Shown piece after piece: positions 1-9,744 of a stretch of DNA of 64,000 bases (within the stretch, counting starts at the first letter, position 1; each line of letters starts with the position of its first letter). The stretch is from positions 1,363,501 to 1,427,500 of the forward strand of contig NC_015703.1 of the NCBI RefSeq assembly GCF_000218895.1, written 5' to 3'. Position numbers and translations under genes: made by a program. This DNA is from Runella slithyformis DSM 19594. Lineage in GTDB: Bacteria; Bacteroidota; Bacteroidia; Cytophagales; Spirosomataceae. Under the pieces are notes generated by a model. The model was not told the origin of the DNA, ran no database searches, and was given only the letters and a program-made list of their open reading frames with translations.

Positions 1-531
1 GCCGGAATCAGCATCTCTAAACCCATTGAAGCCCATACGATCGAAGATTGGGATAAGTTATACGATATTTTGGTCAAAGGTCAATTCCTCGTTACACAGG
101 CAGGCGTCGCGGTCATGCGGAAGCAGGGTTTTGGCGGTGATGTGATCAATATTGTGAGTAAAAATGCCCTGGTCTCAGGCCCCAACAATGCCGGATACGG
201 CTCAGCCAAAGCCGCTCAACTGCACCTGAGCCGCCTGAATGCCGCCGAATTGGGTGGTGATAAGATTCGGGTCAACACCGTTAATCCCGATGCCGTGATC
301 GCCGATTCCAACATTTGGGCCGGCGGTTGGGCCGAAGGCCGCGCCAAAGCATACGGCATTACGGTCGAAGAATTACCGGCGTATTATGCTAAACGAACTT
401 TATTGAACGAGGCGATCCTGCCCGACGATATCGCCAATGCCTGTTTCGCCTTTGTGGGAGGACTGCTCGGTAAATCTACCGGCAACGTCCTGAACGTAGA
501 CGGCGGCGTGGCTATGGCTTTTGTTCGTTAA
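1..531 (+). CDS. Short-chain dehydrogenase C-terminal fragment, probably of a bifunctional rhamnulose-1-P aldolase/dehydrogenase
   Basis: The open frame enters from the left edge, so the start is missing; 176 residues are visible. The fragment is a Rossmann SDR C-terminal half: NIVSKNALVSG with the active-site serine region, GYGSAKAA holding the YxxxK catalytic pair, and a closing GNVLNVDGG segment typical of the family. In Bacteroidota the gene before a RhaI-type isomerase and an FGGY kinase is usually a fused class II aldolase/SDR protein acting on rhamnulose-1-phosphate or lactaldehyde. The aldolase half is not in the window, so a stand-alone SDR remains possible. Confidence 0.75.
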   Translation, partial: AGISISKPIEAHTIEDWDKLYDILVKGQFLVTQAGVAVMRKQGFGGDVINIVSKNALVSGPNNAGYGSAKAAQLHLSRLNAAELGGDKIRVNTVNPDAVIADSNIWAGGWAEGRAKAYGITVEELPAYYAKRTLLNEAILPDDIANACFAFVGGLLGKSTGNVLNVDGGVAMAFVR

Positions 532-569
532 TCAAGAGTGTTTTTTCATCATAGGTTAGTTTATACACG

Positions 570-603
570 AATCTAACGTTCGGTTTCGGGCGTTAGATTT
601 TTT
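570..603 (+). terminator. Stem-loop terminator after the SDR gene
   Basis: Perfect 9-bp arms (AATCTAACG / CGTTAGATT, 570-578 and 591-599) with a 12-nt loop are followed by a run of T. It lies 38 bp past the SDR stop and before the isomerase start. Confidence 0.7.
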
Positions 604-640
604 AAATTATTGATCCTCTGACTTAAAATCGACCATTACG

Positions 641-1915
641 ATGCAACTCGAAAAATACAAGATACAACAACATAACGACACCCTGCTCAAAGCCCATGAG
701 CGTCGGTTGAGCTATATTACTTCCGAAATCGAACATTCAGAAGCCATCATTCAAAAGGTCGTTGATTTTCAAATTGCCATTCCTTCATGGGCGTTGGGCA
801 CGGGTGGCACCCGTTTCGGGCGTTTTTCGGGCGGCGGTGAACCGCGTACATTGGAGGAAAAAATTGAAGATGTGGGCCTGCTGCATTCACTGAATCAATC
901 CAGCGGAGCCATTTCTCTGCATATTCCGTGGGATATTCCCCAAGATGCCAAAGCCATCAAAGCCCTGGCCGCGCAGCATGGTTTAACCTTTGACGCGGTC
1001 AATTCCAATACCTTTCAGGATCAACCCGATCAGGCATTGACCTATAAATTCGGTTCGTTGCAGAATGTCAACAAAGCCATTCGCAAGCAGGCGGTTGAAC
1101 ACAATATTGAGGTTATTAAACAGGGCATTGAGCTCGGCTCGGAGTCGTTGACCGTATGGTTATCAGACGGTTCCTGCTTTCCGGGCCAACTGAATTTCCG
1201 CAAAGCCTACCAAAATACACTCGAAAGTTTGCAGGAAATCTACGCTGCACTGCCCGAAAACTGGAAGCTGTTTTTGGAATACAAAGCCTTTGAGCCGAAT
1301 TTCTATTCGACCACCGTCGGCGACTGGGGCCAATCGTATTCTTATGTTCAGAAGCTGGGTAATAAAGCCTATACCCTCGTGGATCTGGGCCACCATCTGC
1401 CCAATGCCAACATTGAACAAATCGTTGCATTGCTATTGATGGAAGGAAAATTGGGCGGTTTTCACTTCAACGATTCCAAGTACGGCGACGACGACCTGAC
1501 GGCCGGTGCCATCAAACCGTATCAATTATTCCTGATTTTCAACGAATTGGTGGAAGGCATGGACGCACGCGGCATGAACCACGCCACCGATCTGGGCTGG
1601 ATGATTGATGCTTCGCACAACGTCAAAGACCCGCTTGAAGACCTGCTTCAATCGGTCGAAGGCATCATGATGGCATACGCGCAGGCTCTTTCGGTCGACC
1701 GAAAAGCCCTTGAAGAAGCCCAGGATAATAACGATGTTGTGCGGGCGCAGGAGATTTTACAAAATGCTTTTCGAACCGACGTTCGCGCGTTGGTTGCCGA
1801 AGCCCGTTTGCGGGCCGGCGGTGCGTTAAATCCGTTGGAATTGTACCGCAGCCAAAAAGTACGCGAAAATCTCATCGCCGAAAGAGGGCTCAAAACAGTA
1901 GCGACCGGTCTGTAA
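641..1915 (+). CDS. rhaI: L-rhamnose isomerase, RhaI type
   Basis: A 424-residue protein recognised as the TIM-barrel sugar isomerase family related to the Pseudomonas stutzeri rhamnose isomerase (RhaI) rather than E. coli RhaA. Conserved stretches include SWALGTGGTRFGRF near residue 50, FLEYKAFEP (metal-ligand Glu), VDLGHHLPNANIE and GGFHFNDSKYGDDD (His/Asp ligands). Family role: cytosolic interconversion of L-rhamnose and L-rhamnulose with a divalent metal, and it can be promiscuous toward other deoxy sugars. The stop is 1 bp before the kinase start, so the two genes are surely co-transcribed. Confidence 0.85.
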   Translation: MQLEKYKIQQHNDTLLKAHERRLSYITSEIEHSEAIIQKVVDFQIAIPSWALGTGGTRFGRFSGGGEPRTLEEKIEDVGLLHSLNQSSGAISLHIPWDIPQDAKAIKALAAQHGLTFDAVNSNTFQDQPDQALTYKFGSLQNVNKAIRKQAVEHNIEVIKQGIELGSESLTVWLSDGSCFPGQLNFRKAYQNTLESLQEIYAALPENWKLFLEYKAFEPNFYSTTVGDWGQSYSYVQKLGNKAYTLVDLGHHLPNANIEQIVALLLMEGKLGGFHFNDSKYGDDDLTAGAIKPYQLFLIFNELVEGMDARGMNHATDLGWMIDASHNVKDPLEDLLQSVEGIMMAYAQALSVDRKALEEAQDNNDVVRAQEILQNAFRTDVRALVAEARLRAGGALNPLELYRSQKVRENLIAERGLKTVATGL

Positions 1916-1916
1916 C

Positions 1917-3317
1917 ATGAAAATTCCCGTTTGCGCCGTATTAGACATCGGCAAAACCAACAAGAAGCTTTTTCTTTTTGACGAAACCTATAAAATTGTT
2001 CTGGAAAAATCAGGACAGTTTCCCGAAACTACCGACGAAGACGACGACCCCTGCGAGGACGTCGCCCTGCTTACCTCTTGGGTCATCAAGTCGCTGGAAG
2101 AGGTATTGTCGTTGGAAGAATATGACGTCAAAGCCATCAATTTTTCAACCTACGGAGCCAGCTTGGTTCACGTAGACGAAAGCGGCGCACCGGTAGCCCC
2201 GCTCTATAATTACCTCAAGCCTTATCCCGAAGCGCTCAAAAAGCAGTTTTACGCTACCTACGGCGGCGAGCAGGAATTCACACGCAAAACCGCTTCGCCT
2301 ATTTTGGGAAGCCTCAACTCAGCGATGATCATCTATCGCCTGAAATATGAGAAGCCCGAACTGTTTTTCAAGATAAAGTACTCACTGCATTTGCCGCAAT
2401 ACGTAGGTTCTTTAGTCTCAGGCTTATCCGTTTCTGATATCACCAGCATTGGCTGCCATACCAACCTCTGGGACTTTGACCAAAACACTTATCACGCGTG
2501 GGTCGCGCAGGAAGGCATTTTGGGAAAATTAGCCCCCATCGAACCCGGCGATACAGTGGTGACCAAATCCATTCACGGACAAGACCGACTCGTGGGCATC
2601 GGTCTGCACGACAGCTCATCGGCGTTGATTCCGTATTTGGTTAGCTTTTTGGAGCCGTTTGTGTTGATCTCAACGGGTACCTGGTGCATCAGCCTCAATC
2701 CGTTCAATCATACGCCGCTGACCGACGAAGAGCTTCAGTACGATTGCCTTTGCTATATGCAATACAACGGCAAACCCGTCAAGGCGTCGCGGTTGTTTGC
2801 AGGGTATGAACACGAGCAACAAACCAAACGACTGGCCGCGCATTTTGACAAAGCCCCCCAATACTACAAGACCGTCGCTTTTAACGCCCACATTATCAGC
2901 GAATTAAAAGCCAACAAAAAAACCGACGGCATTGATTTTGAACACCTGTCCAAGCCTCCCATGACCGAAGGTCTGTTTGGACAGCGTGATTTAGCAAGCT
3001 ATGACACTTACGAGCAGGCTTATCACCAATTAATCTTGGACATTGTCAATCAACAGATCATTTCTACGGGATTGGTTTTGACGGGATCGAGCGTAAAGCG
3101 GATGTTTGTGGATGGCGGTTTTGGCAAAAACCCCATTTACATGAACCTTCTCGCAGCGGCTTTTCCGGATATGGAGATTTTTGCAGCTTCCGTGGCGCAG
3201 GCCACTTCTTTGGGTGCGGCGCTGAGTATTCACCGTCATTGGAACACGCAGCCCCTCCCGCCCGACCTGATCGATCTGCGATTTTACAACAGCGGCTCGA
3301 CCTACATTCAGCAGTAA
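1917..3317 (+). CDS. FGGY-family carbohydrate kinase, probable rhamnulokinase
   Basis: 466 residues with an actin-like ATPase fold: LDIGKTNKKLFLFD (phosphate-1 loop) at the N-terminus, VLISTGTWCISLNPF in the middle (phosphate-2 region) and FVDGGFGKNPIYMNLLAA (adenosine motif) near the C-terminus. It starts right behind rhaI, so L-rhamnulose is the most likely substrate. It belongs to the FGGY branch found beside RhaI and is not closely similar to E. coli RhaB; L-fuculose or another ketose cannot be excluded. Confidence 0.78.
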   Translation: MKIPVCAVLDIGKTNKKLFLFDETYKIVLEKSGQFPETTDEDDDPCEDVALLTSWVIKSLEEVLSLEEYDVKAINFSTYGASLVHVDESGAPVAPLYNYLKPYPEALKKQFYATYGGEQEFTRKTASPILGSLNSAMIIYRLKYEKPELFFKIKYSLHLPQYVGSLVSGLSVSDITSIGCHTNLWDFDQNTYHAWVAQEGILGKLAPIEPGDTVVTKSIHGQDRLVGIGLHDSSSALIPYLVSFLEPFVLISTGTWCISLNPFNHTPLTDEELQYDCLCYMQYNGKPVKASRLFAGYEHEQQTKRLAAHFDKAPQYYKTVAFNAHIISELKANKKTDGIDFEHLSKPPMTEGLFGQRDLASYDTYEQAYHQLILDIVNQQIISTGLVLTGSSVKRMFVDGGFGKNPIYMNLLAAAFPDMEIFAASVAQATSLGAALSIHRHWNTQPLPPDLIDLRFYNSGSTYIQQ

Positions 3318-3327
3318 AACACTTTTA

Positions 3328-3380
3328 TACTAAATCCCCCTGAAAAAGCGCAGCTTGGCGTCTTTCAGGGGGATTTAGTA
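3328..3380. terminator. 18-bp inverted repeat between kinase and tRNA-Leu
   Basis: Arms 3328-3345 and 3363-3380 are perfect complements (TACTAAATCCCCCTGAAA and its reverse complement) around a 17-nt loop. It sits between the convergent kinase gene and tRNA gene, so it could terminate both, but the arms look more like a dispersed palindromic repeat than a simple terminator. Confidence 0.6.
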
Positions 3381-3454
3381 TGATTAGCTGAAATCGTTTT
3401 TTTACAGCATAAAAGTAGAAGTATTTTGGGGACTTGCCCCCACTCCCCTACAAA

Positions 3455-3482
3455 CAAAAAAACTCTGCAATTGCAGAGTTTC
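3455..3482 (-). terminator. Rho-independent terminator of tRNA-Leu
   Basis: On the minus strand, AACTCTGC-AATT-GCAGAGTT forms an 8-bp stem followed by seven T. It begins just past the tRNA 3' end. Confidence 0.8.
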
Positions 3483-3485
3483 TCG

Positions 3486-3567
3486 TGACGAAGGCGAGAC
3501 TCGAACTCGCATGCCGTGAGGCACACGCACCTGAAACGTGCGTGTCTACCAATTCCACCACTTCGCC
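3486..3567 (-). tRNA. tRNA-Leu (anticodon CAG)
   Basis: Read on the minus strand, acceptor arms GGCGAAG and CTTCGTC pair (one G-U) with discriminator A. A D-arm with AATTGGTAGA, the anticodon loop TTCAGGT (CAG), a long variable arm TGCC...GGCA and the T-arm GCGAG-TTCGAGT-CTCGC follow. The long variable arm and CAG identify tRNA-Leu. CCA is not encoded. Confidence 0.93.
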
Positions 3568-3646
3568 GGTTGTTTTGATGTTGCAAAGTAAGCGTTCCTT
3601 CCTGATTTTCGCAACTTTTAAGGCGTCTTTTTTAGGAAAAATCTGT

Positions 3647-3716
3647 AACCGTAGGGGCAGGCCTCGCGTCTGCCCCCATCAGAGAACGGGCAGACGCGAG
3701 GCCTGCCCCTACGGTT
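3647..3716. repeat. 29-bp-arm perfect inverted repeat
   Basis: Arms 3647-3675 and 3688-3716 are exact reverse complements (core GTAGGGGCAGGCCTCGCGTC) with a 12-nt loop. The repeat ends 2 bp before the stop codon of the nuclease gene. GTAGGGGCAGGCCTCG-type palindromes resemble dispersed repeats known from many bacterial genomes; it may also terminate the minus-strand nuclease transcript. Confidence 0.8.
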
Positions 3717-3718
3717 CG

Positions 3719-5116
3719 TCACAGAAAAAACCCTTCCCCCTGCGCAGGAATCTCTACCTTTCGGAATCCTTCCGCTTCCAGACGCTCTTTAAACACCAGT
3801 TGATTTTCGTATTCGCCGTGGACCAGAAACAACTTTTTAACCTGTGTCGGGTCCTGGCATTTCAGAAACTGAATAAGCTCGGTATAGTCGGCATGCGCGG
3901 AGAATGAATCCATTACTTCTACCCGTGCCCGCACTTGGTAACTTTCTCCAAATATCTTCACCTCAGCATCTCCGCGCTTGAGGGCAGCCCCCAAACTTTC
4001 GGGCGAACAATACCCTACCAACAGAATGGTGCTGTTGGGGTCTAAGATATTGTTCTTGATATGGTGCTTGATACGCCCGGCTTCCGCCATGCCGGAGGCC
4101 GAGATGATCACGCAGGGCTCTTTGAGGTCGTTGATCGCTTTAGATTGTTCTACGTCTGAAATGTAATATAAGTTAGGAAAATTGAACGCATCGCCGTCTT
4201 TTTCGATGTATTCCAAAAGATCAGGATTGAAACAGTCGTCGTGTTTGCGCATGATGGAAGTGGCTTTGACCGCCAGCGGACTGTCAATAAACACTTTGAG
4301 GCGCGGCAATAATCCTTCATTGGCCAGTTGGTCAAGGGCGTAGATCAACTCCTGCGTACGGTCAACGGCAAAAGCGGGAATGAGCAGCTTTCCGGCACGC
4401 GTCACGCAGGTATCACGCACGATGCGCAGCAAATGCGCCTTCATGTCGGGTTCGGGCTCGTGTTTGCGATTGCCGTAGGTAGACTCACAAATGATCACCT
4501 GCGCCTGCGGAAACGGCTCAGGGCTGCGTAAAATTTTATCATTAGGACGCCCCACATCGCCCGAGAAAGTCACCTGTTTTTCTACGCCTTGGTCTTTGAT
4601 GGTCAAATGAACGGCCGCGCTGCCCAAAATATGTCCGGTATCAGTAAACCTCACTTTCACTTCATCACGGTTTAGCCAGAAATCTTCATGGTAACCTACC
4701 GTGACAAACAGTTCGAGCGTTTGGCGTACATCATTTTCGTCATACAGCAACTCCAATTCTTCTTCCTTCTTTTTGCGACGGCGCTCGTTGATGCGTTCAA
4801 GGTCTTTCTGTTGAATAAAGGCACTGTCTAACAGCATGATGCCACATAAATCGGCGGTAGCAGAGGTGCAGTAAATAGGTCCTCGGTATCCCTGACGTAC
4901 CAATCGGGGCAATAAACCGGCATGGTCAATGTGCGCGTGCGAAAGAATGACAAAATCAATTTCTTTGGCACTGAACCCAAAATGTTGGTTGAGGTCTTGC
5001 GTATTGATGCCCTGAAAAAGACCGCAATCCAGCAATATTTTCGTTCCTTTTTCGGTCGTAATGAGGTGCTTGGTACCGGTCACGCGGCGAGCGGCACCGT
5101 AAAAGTTGATTTTCAT
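3719..5116 (-). CDS. Beta-CASP metallo-beta-lactamase-fold nuclease
   Basis: A 465-residue cytosolic protein with SHAHIDHAG (residues 59-67, two-metal site), GSAAVHL and FSGDVGR in the lactamase domain, then the beta-CASP part with SASGMAEAGRIKHH and the final SFSAHADY. This layout is that of CPSF73/YSH1-like bacterial RNA endo/exonucleases, which process RNA using two zinc ions. It differs from RNase J by its length and lack of a C-terminal extension. It is flanked by hairpins on its 3' side and appears monocistronic. Confidence 0.85.
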   Translation of the reverse strand: MKINFYGAARRVTGTKHLITTEKGTKILLDCGLFQGINTQDLNQHFGFSAKEIDFVILSHAHIDHAGLLPRLVRQGYRGPIYCTSATADLCGIMLLDSAFIQQKDLERINERRRKKKEEELELLYDENDVRQTLELFVTVGYHEDFWLNRDEVKVRFTDTGHILGSAAVHLTIKDQGVEKQVTFSGDVGRPNDKILRSPEPFPQAQVIICESTYGNRKHEPEPDMKAHLLRIVRDTCVTRAGKLLIPAFAVDRTQELIYALDQLANEGLLPRLKVFIDSPLAVKATSIMRKHDDCFNPDLLEYIEKDGDAFNFPNLYYISDVEQSKAINDLKEPCVIISASGMAEAGRIKHHIKNNILDPNSTILLVGYCSPESLGAALKRGDAEVKIFGESYQVRARVEVMDSFSAHADYTELIQFLKCQDPTQVKKLFLVHGEYENQLVFKERLEAEGFRKVEIPAQGEGFFL

Positions 5117-5440
5117 CTGTTTTGGAATCGTTTATCCTCCAAGTATACTAAAATTTTGCAAAGAAAAGGTAAGGTTAAACGCACTTGCAACGGTATTTTT
5201 TTCAAATAACCATGCCCTTTAGGGCGTGGTAAAAAGTACATAAGTGCGGATTGGCTTTAGCCTTGACCACGCCCAAGTCAGGGCTAAAGCCCCAACAGGT
5301 ATGCTTTTCTCAAATCTACGCCTTAAAAGGCGTAGTTAAAACAGCCTAATTGATCCTTTTCAAGTACGTTTAACCGAAGAAAAGGTTGAAGGAAGAAATA
5401 AGAAGTACGCACCGGGAAGAAAGCAGGCAGCCATTGACAC
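5117..5440. repeat. Intergenic spacer with three palindromic repeats
   Basis: No gene is visible. The stretch holds CCATGCCCTTTAGGGCGTGG (5210-5229), GGCTTTAGCC (5253-5262) facing GGGCTAAAGCC (5281-5291), and CTACGCCTTAAAAGGCGTAG (5316-5335). The first is nearly the same as a palindrome at 26293-26312, so these are probably members of a REP-like family. Confidence 0.6.
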
Positions 5441-8236
5441 TTATTGCTTTGTTACGACCTCGTCCAAATTGAGCATGGCATTGGTAGTGACGGTCAGGGC
5501 CGCAAGCTCAGGGGTGGCACTTCCATCGTAGGCCAATAACTTTTTTACCGCAAGAGGGTCTTTACGGTACTGAGCCAGCGACTGTTGGTAGAGTTTTGTC
5601 AATACCTGTAAGCGTTTGGGCGAAATAGTTTGGTACGTAAGACGTCGATAAGCTTCACGGATCTGCTGCTGCGGTTCATGATAGCGCGCTGCAATATTTT
5701 CCGAAAAGCAATGGGCCACTTCCAGATAGACCGGGTCATTGAGCGTGACCAACGCCTGCAAAGGCGTATTGGTGCGGATCCGACGCACCTGGCAAAACTC
5801 CCGGCTCGGTGCATCGAAGGTCACCATGGAAGGATAAGGCGCGGTGCGTTTCCAGTAAATATACAATGCGCGACGGTAGCGATCTTCTCCGGCGCTGAGT
5901 TGCCATTTAGCCCCGTCGTAGGGCGAAAGCCAAATATTATCGGGCTGCAAAGGCATCACGCTTTTGCCGTACATTTTTCGGGACAACAACCCGCTGACCG
6001 CCAGCATCTGGTCACGCACCTGCTCGGCCGTCAGACGCACCCGCGCCCCGCGCGAAAGCCATTTATTATACGGGTCTTTTTCCAGCTTTTCGGGGGTTAC
6101 CGCAGAGCTTTGACGATAGGTGGCCGACAGTACGATTTTTTTCAGCAGCTTCTTAATGCTCCACTGCTGCGTTTCCATGAGCTCCACCGACAGCCAATCC
6201 AACAGGGTCTGATGCGTGGGGGGAATCCCCTGAGAGCCAAAATCTTCGACGGTTTCTACAATACCGGTACCGAACAATTGTTCCCACAGTCGATTTACCG
6301 CTACCCGCGCCGTGAGCGGATGGTCACGCGAAGTCATCCAACGGGCTAAGTCAAGGCGGTCGGTCATTTTTGACTGACCTTTTCCGCCATTTTTGCCTTT
6401 AAAAACACCCGGTACATCCGGCTGAACTTTATCTCCTTTTACGGTCCAATTGCCACGCACAAATACGTAGGTTTGGCGGGCTAAGTCCCCGTGTCCGTCG
6501 TACATGATGGGCGTATTTTCCACATTTCCCGTTAAGATTTGTGCATATTCTTTTTCAATTTCGGCAAAACCCGGTTGGTCACTGCCGGGCAGCGACGGCT
6601 GAAATACCGCCCATTTGATCTGCACCCATTCTTTAGGCGTTTTGGGGCTTTTGAGGGTCCAATACAGCGTGTGTTTACCGGTATCGGGTTGCACGGGCAG
6701 AATCACGACGGTATCTCGCCCGGCACCGCCCGTTTTGGGTACGGCAAGAGAAGTCAGGACTTTACCGCGTACGCTATCCTGATGAACTTCCAGCAGCGCA
6801 TTTTCGGCATTGGTCCCCACCGCGATCAGCAGGCGGCTCATACCCGTCAGCGTTACGTTTTGCCAACGCGCCGAGCCGTTATCCTGCATACCGAAATACT
6901 TGGCATCCAACAGGGACGCATTGACGTGTTGGTCAAAGTCGTGCGAATTAACCTTGGGCTCCATGATGCGGACAAACTGCCGAAACTCCCCGACTCCCAT
7001 TGTGTTTTGCCCTTTGCTCCTTGCATATTGCTGAATCCATCGCTCTACTTTTACGATTCTCAACGAATCTTCCGATTTATAAAAACGCAGGGTCGGTGTT
7101 TCGCTGGTGACGTCTTCATCGCGGGAATTATTAAAGAACGCCATGTATTTATAATAATCCTCATGCCTGAATGGGTCGTAAGGATGGCTGTGGCATTGGA
7201 CACACCCAAAGGAAGTTCCCTGAAAAACATCCCAGGTAGTATTGACCCGGTCGATGACAGCCGCCACGCGGAATTCTTCATCCTGCGTACCGCCTTCGTC
7301 GTTGGTCATGGTATTGCGGTGAAAACCCGTGGCTACTAAGTTATCATCGGTGGCATCGGGCAACAGATCCCCGGCCAGTTGTTCCGTAATGAATCGGTCA
7401 TAGGGCTTGTCTTCGTTATAGGCTTTGATGAGCCAATCGCGATAGCGCCAAATGTTGCGGCCGGGATCGCGCTCATAGCCTTTGGTATCGGCATAGCGTG
7501 CCAAATCCAGCCAGGTTCCCGCCCAGCGCTCGCCGTAGGCCGGGGAAGCCAACAGCGAATCCACTAAAGTCTCATAGGCGTTAGGAGAGGTATCATTGAG
7601 AAATTGCCGGACCTGTGCCTCCGTAGGCGGCAATCCGGTCAAATCTAAACTTACCCGTCGAATAAGCGTTGCACGGTCAGCTTCGGGAGCGGGCTTGAGG
7701 TGTTGTTCCCGCAGTTTTTCCAACACAAAACGGTCGATTTCATTCTTTGCCCAACGGGTTTCGTCATCATCGGTCAGGCCGAGCCGTGCCCAAAAACCGC
7801 CGATTGCGGGTAGTTCGGGACGCTCTATGCGGTTGTAGGCCCAGTGATTTCCCCATTTGGCCCCTTGGTCGATCCATTGTGTGAGTACTTCTACTTCTTC
7901 TTTTGTCAGAGGCGGACCGTCTTTGGGCATTTTGTCTTCATGCCCCTCCGGCAGTAAAATACGCCGCATCATCTCACTGTCATCGGCATCCCCGGCTACT
8001 ACCGGCGGCCGGCCCGACTTGGCAGGTTGGTACATGTCCTGCTCAAACAGAAAACTTACGCCTCCCGCCTTTTTCACTCCTCCATGACAGGCCATGCAGT
8101 GTTTGTTCAAAATAGGTTTTACTTCATCGTTGAAATTTACCCGATGTTCAAACACTCCTAAAAATGAGAAAGAGCTTAACAGCACAATGGCCGCCAACCC
8201 CGTCAGTATCCATTTTGATTTCATTCCTATTTTCAA
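5441..8236 (-). CDS. Secreted cytochrome c / DUF1549 / DUF1553 protein
   Basis: 931 residues. A membrane-spanning signal segment (about residues 9-27) precedes a heme site CMACH (47-51; PSCyt1-type domain), a PSCyt2/DUF1549 region with a second heme-like CVQCH about one third in, a middle carbohydrate-binding-like stretch, and a C-terminal PSD1/DUF1553 region. This domain order is common in Planctomycetes and also in Cytophagales, where such proteins lie near polysaccharide genes; the reaction is not established. It should act in the periplasm. Divergent from the lipase gene at 8343. Confidence 0.85.
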   Translation of the reverse strand: MKIGMKSKWILTGLAAIVLLSSFSFLGVFEHRVNFNDEVKPILNKHCMACHGGVKKAGGVSFLFEQDMYQPAKSGRPPVVAGDADDSEMMRRILLPEGHEDKMPKDGPPLTKEEVEVLTQWIDQGAKWGNHWAYNRIERPELPAIGGFWARLGLTDDDETRWAKNEIDRFVLEKLREQHLKPAPEADRATLIRRVSLDLTGLPPTEAQVRQFLNDTSPNAYETLVDSLLASPAYGERWAGTWLDLARYADTKGYERDPGRNIWRYRDWLIKAYNEDKPYDRFITEQLAGDLLPDATDDNLVATGFHRNTMTNDEGGTQDEEFRVAAVIDRVNTTWDVFQGTSFGCVQCHSHPYDPFRHEDYYKYMAFFNNSRDEDVTSETPTLRFYKSEDSLRIVKVERWIQQYARSKGQNTMGVGEFRQFVRIMEPKVNSHDFDQHVNASLLDAKYFGMQDNGSARWQNVTLTGMSRLLIAVGTNAENALLEVHQDSVRGKVLTSLAVPKTGGAGRDTVVILPVQPDTGKHTLYWTLKSPKTPKEWVQIKWAVFQPSLPGSDQPGFAEIEKEYAQILTGNVENTPIMYDGHGDLARQTYVFVRGNWTVKGDKVQPDVPGVFKGKNGGKGQSKMTDRLDLARWMTSRDHPLTARVAVNRLWEQLFGTGIVETVEDFGSQGIPPTHQTLLDWLSVELMETQQWSIKKLLKKIVLSATYRQSSAVTPEKLEKDPYNKWLSRGARVRLTAEQVRDQMLAVSGLLSRKMYGKSVMPLQPDNIWLSPYDGAKWQLSAGEDRYRRALYIYWKRTAPYPSMVTFDAPSREFCQVRRIRTNTPLQALVTLNDPVYLEVAHCFSENIAARYHEPQQQIREAYRRLTYQTISPKRLQVLTKLYQQSLAQYRKDPLAVKKLLAYDGSATPELAALTVTTNAMLNLDEVVTKQ

Positions 8237-8342
8237 CTTACGCGTTAACTCACTTAGTATAAAGACATAAAAAGGGAGATTCTTACCCCTGCCGTCCCTA
8301 TGTTTTGGGTTTTTGTTTATCTTTCCTTCAAAAACCTAAACC

Positions 8343-9170
8343 ATGTCAGAAATTACCCAAACCCTTATTGCCAAAGACGGGCTCACGCTCTTTACCCGTG
8401 CCCGGCCAATTGCACAACCTAAGGCCGTGATCGCTTTCATTCACGGTTTTGGAGAGCACAGCGGCCGCTATGCGCACGTAGCAAATTTTTTCAACAAAAA
8501 TGGGTATTCATTCTACAGCCTTGATAACCGCGGCCACGGAAGATCCGAAGGGAAACGCGGCCATGCCCCCGGCTATACTTCGTATTTGGACGATATTGAG
8601 GTTTTTTTGGAATTCATTGCGTCTCAAACCAACTCGGCCCCTGTATTTCTTTACGGGCATTCGATGGGAGGAAATTTGGTCATGAACTACGTTCTTCGCC
8701 GCAAGCCCATGCTCAAAGGCCTGATCGTAAGCGGCCCATGGATACAGTTGGCGTTTGAGCCCAAGCCCATTATGATCGCGTTAGGCAAAATGATGCGTTC
8801 GATTTATCCCGGCTTCAGTCAGGACAGCGGCTTGGTGCAGGAACATATTTCAAAAGATCCGGCCGTCGTAGAGGCTTATAAAAACGACCCTTTGGTACAC
8901 GGATTGATCACGGCGTCGGCCGGTATGGGTGCCCGGGAAGCGGCCGAATTGCTGAATAAGTACACCGGCGAAATGCCTGTGCCGACCTTAATGATGCATG
9001 CCGCAGACGATAAATTGACCTCTCAACCCGCAAGCGAAGCATTTGCACAACGGGTAAGCGGTCCCGTAACGTACAAAAAATGGGAAGGAATGTATCACGA
9101 AATCCATAACGAGCCTCAGCAATTGGAAGTGCTTAATTACATACTCGGCTGGATGGAACGCAGTGCCTGA
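8343..9170 (+). CDS. Monoacylglycerol lipase-like alpha/beta hydrolase
   Basis: 275 residues with a canonical alpha/beta hydrolase core: oxyanion HGFGEHSGRY (34-43), LDNRGHGRS (60-68), nucleophile elbow GHSMGG with Ser107, and a late MMHAADDKLTS (acid) and GMYHEIHNE (His). The HGxGEHSGRY and GHSMGG motifs are characteristic of monoglyceride lipase/lysophospholipase relatives, which release fatty acid from monoacylglycerol. There is no signal peptide, so it is cytosolic. Its own terminator follows. Confidence 0.85.
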   Translation: MSEITQTLIAKDGLTLFTRARPIAQPKAVIAFIHGFGEHSGRYAHVANFFNKNGYSFYSLDNRGHGRSEGKRGHAPGYTSYLDDIEVFLEFIASQTNSAPVFLYGHSMGGNLVMNYVLRRKPMLKGLIVSGPWIQLAFEPKPIMIALGKMMRSIYPGFSQDSGLVQEHISKDPAVVEAYKNDPLVHGLITASAGMGAREAAELLNKYTGEMPVPTLMMHAADDKLTSQPASEAFAQRVSGPVTYKKWEGMYHEIHNEPQQLEVLNYILGWMERSA

Positions 9171-9185
9171 TAAACATGGGCTCAT

Positions 9186-9224
9186 AAAAAATCCCTGCCG
9201 AAAATGCTCCAGCAGGGATTTTTT
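9186..9224. terminator. Bidirectional terminator
   Basis: AAAAAATCCCTGC (9186-9198) pairs perfectly with GCAGGGATTTTTT (9212-9224). With A-runs on one side and T-runs on the other it serves both convergent neighbours. Confidence 0.85.
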
Positions 9225-9236
9225 ATATAATAGGAC

Positions 9237-9569
9237 CTATGCTAATGCTTTACGACAGTAATACCCGGCCATTCCTGCAAAACCCGATACAATGCCACCG
9301 ATCAGCGTTGTGATCACCACTAATATCAGCACATTAGGAATTTTAAAAATGTCGGCTACTTTTTGGCCAATGAGTCCGTCATTGATAAAATGTTGATAAG
9401 AAGCGTAGCCCAACCATAACGTTGCGGCCGCAAAAAACGCCACTCCAAACGCTTTTAAAGCAGCCTCTGCCTTCCACAAACACAGCACAAAACACACAAT
9501 AGGCATCAACCACCAAGGGCCAAAGTACTGTGCAATGGCGCTGAATAGAATGATAAGAACGTAAAGCAT
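9237..9569 (-). CDS. Small integral membrane protein, unknown function
   Basis: 110 residues with about three hydrophobic segments (residues 1-30, 38-58 and 77-100). I do not recognise a family and no catalytic motif is visible. It is preceded by 175 bp with no gene and ends at a shared terminator, so it is probably transcribed alone. Confidence 0.6.
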   Translation of the reverse strand: MLYVLIILFSAIAQYFGPWWLMPIVCFVLCLWKAEAALKAFGVAFFAAATLWLGYASYQHFINDGLIGQKVADIFKIPNVLILVVITTLIGGIVSGFAGMAGYYCRKALA

Positions 9570-9744
9570 AACTTTGGGTTTAGGATAATGAAAACGCGCA
9601 ACAATTGACCGGGCCCTAAGGAACTACACAAAAATAAGTAGTTTATGGTAACTTTTACACTATCTATACTTGGTTTTCTTATGGATTTTGTTGAAATACA
9701 ACCAATTACTTCATCATAGTTGCAAAAGCCTCCCGCAAAACCCG

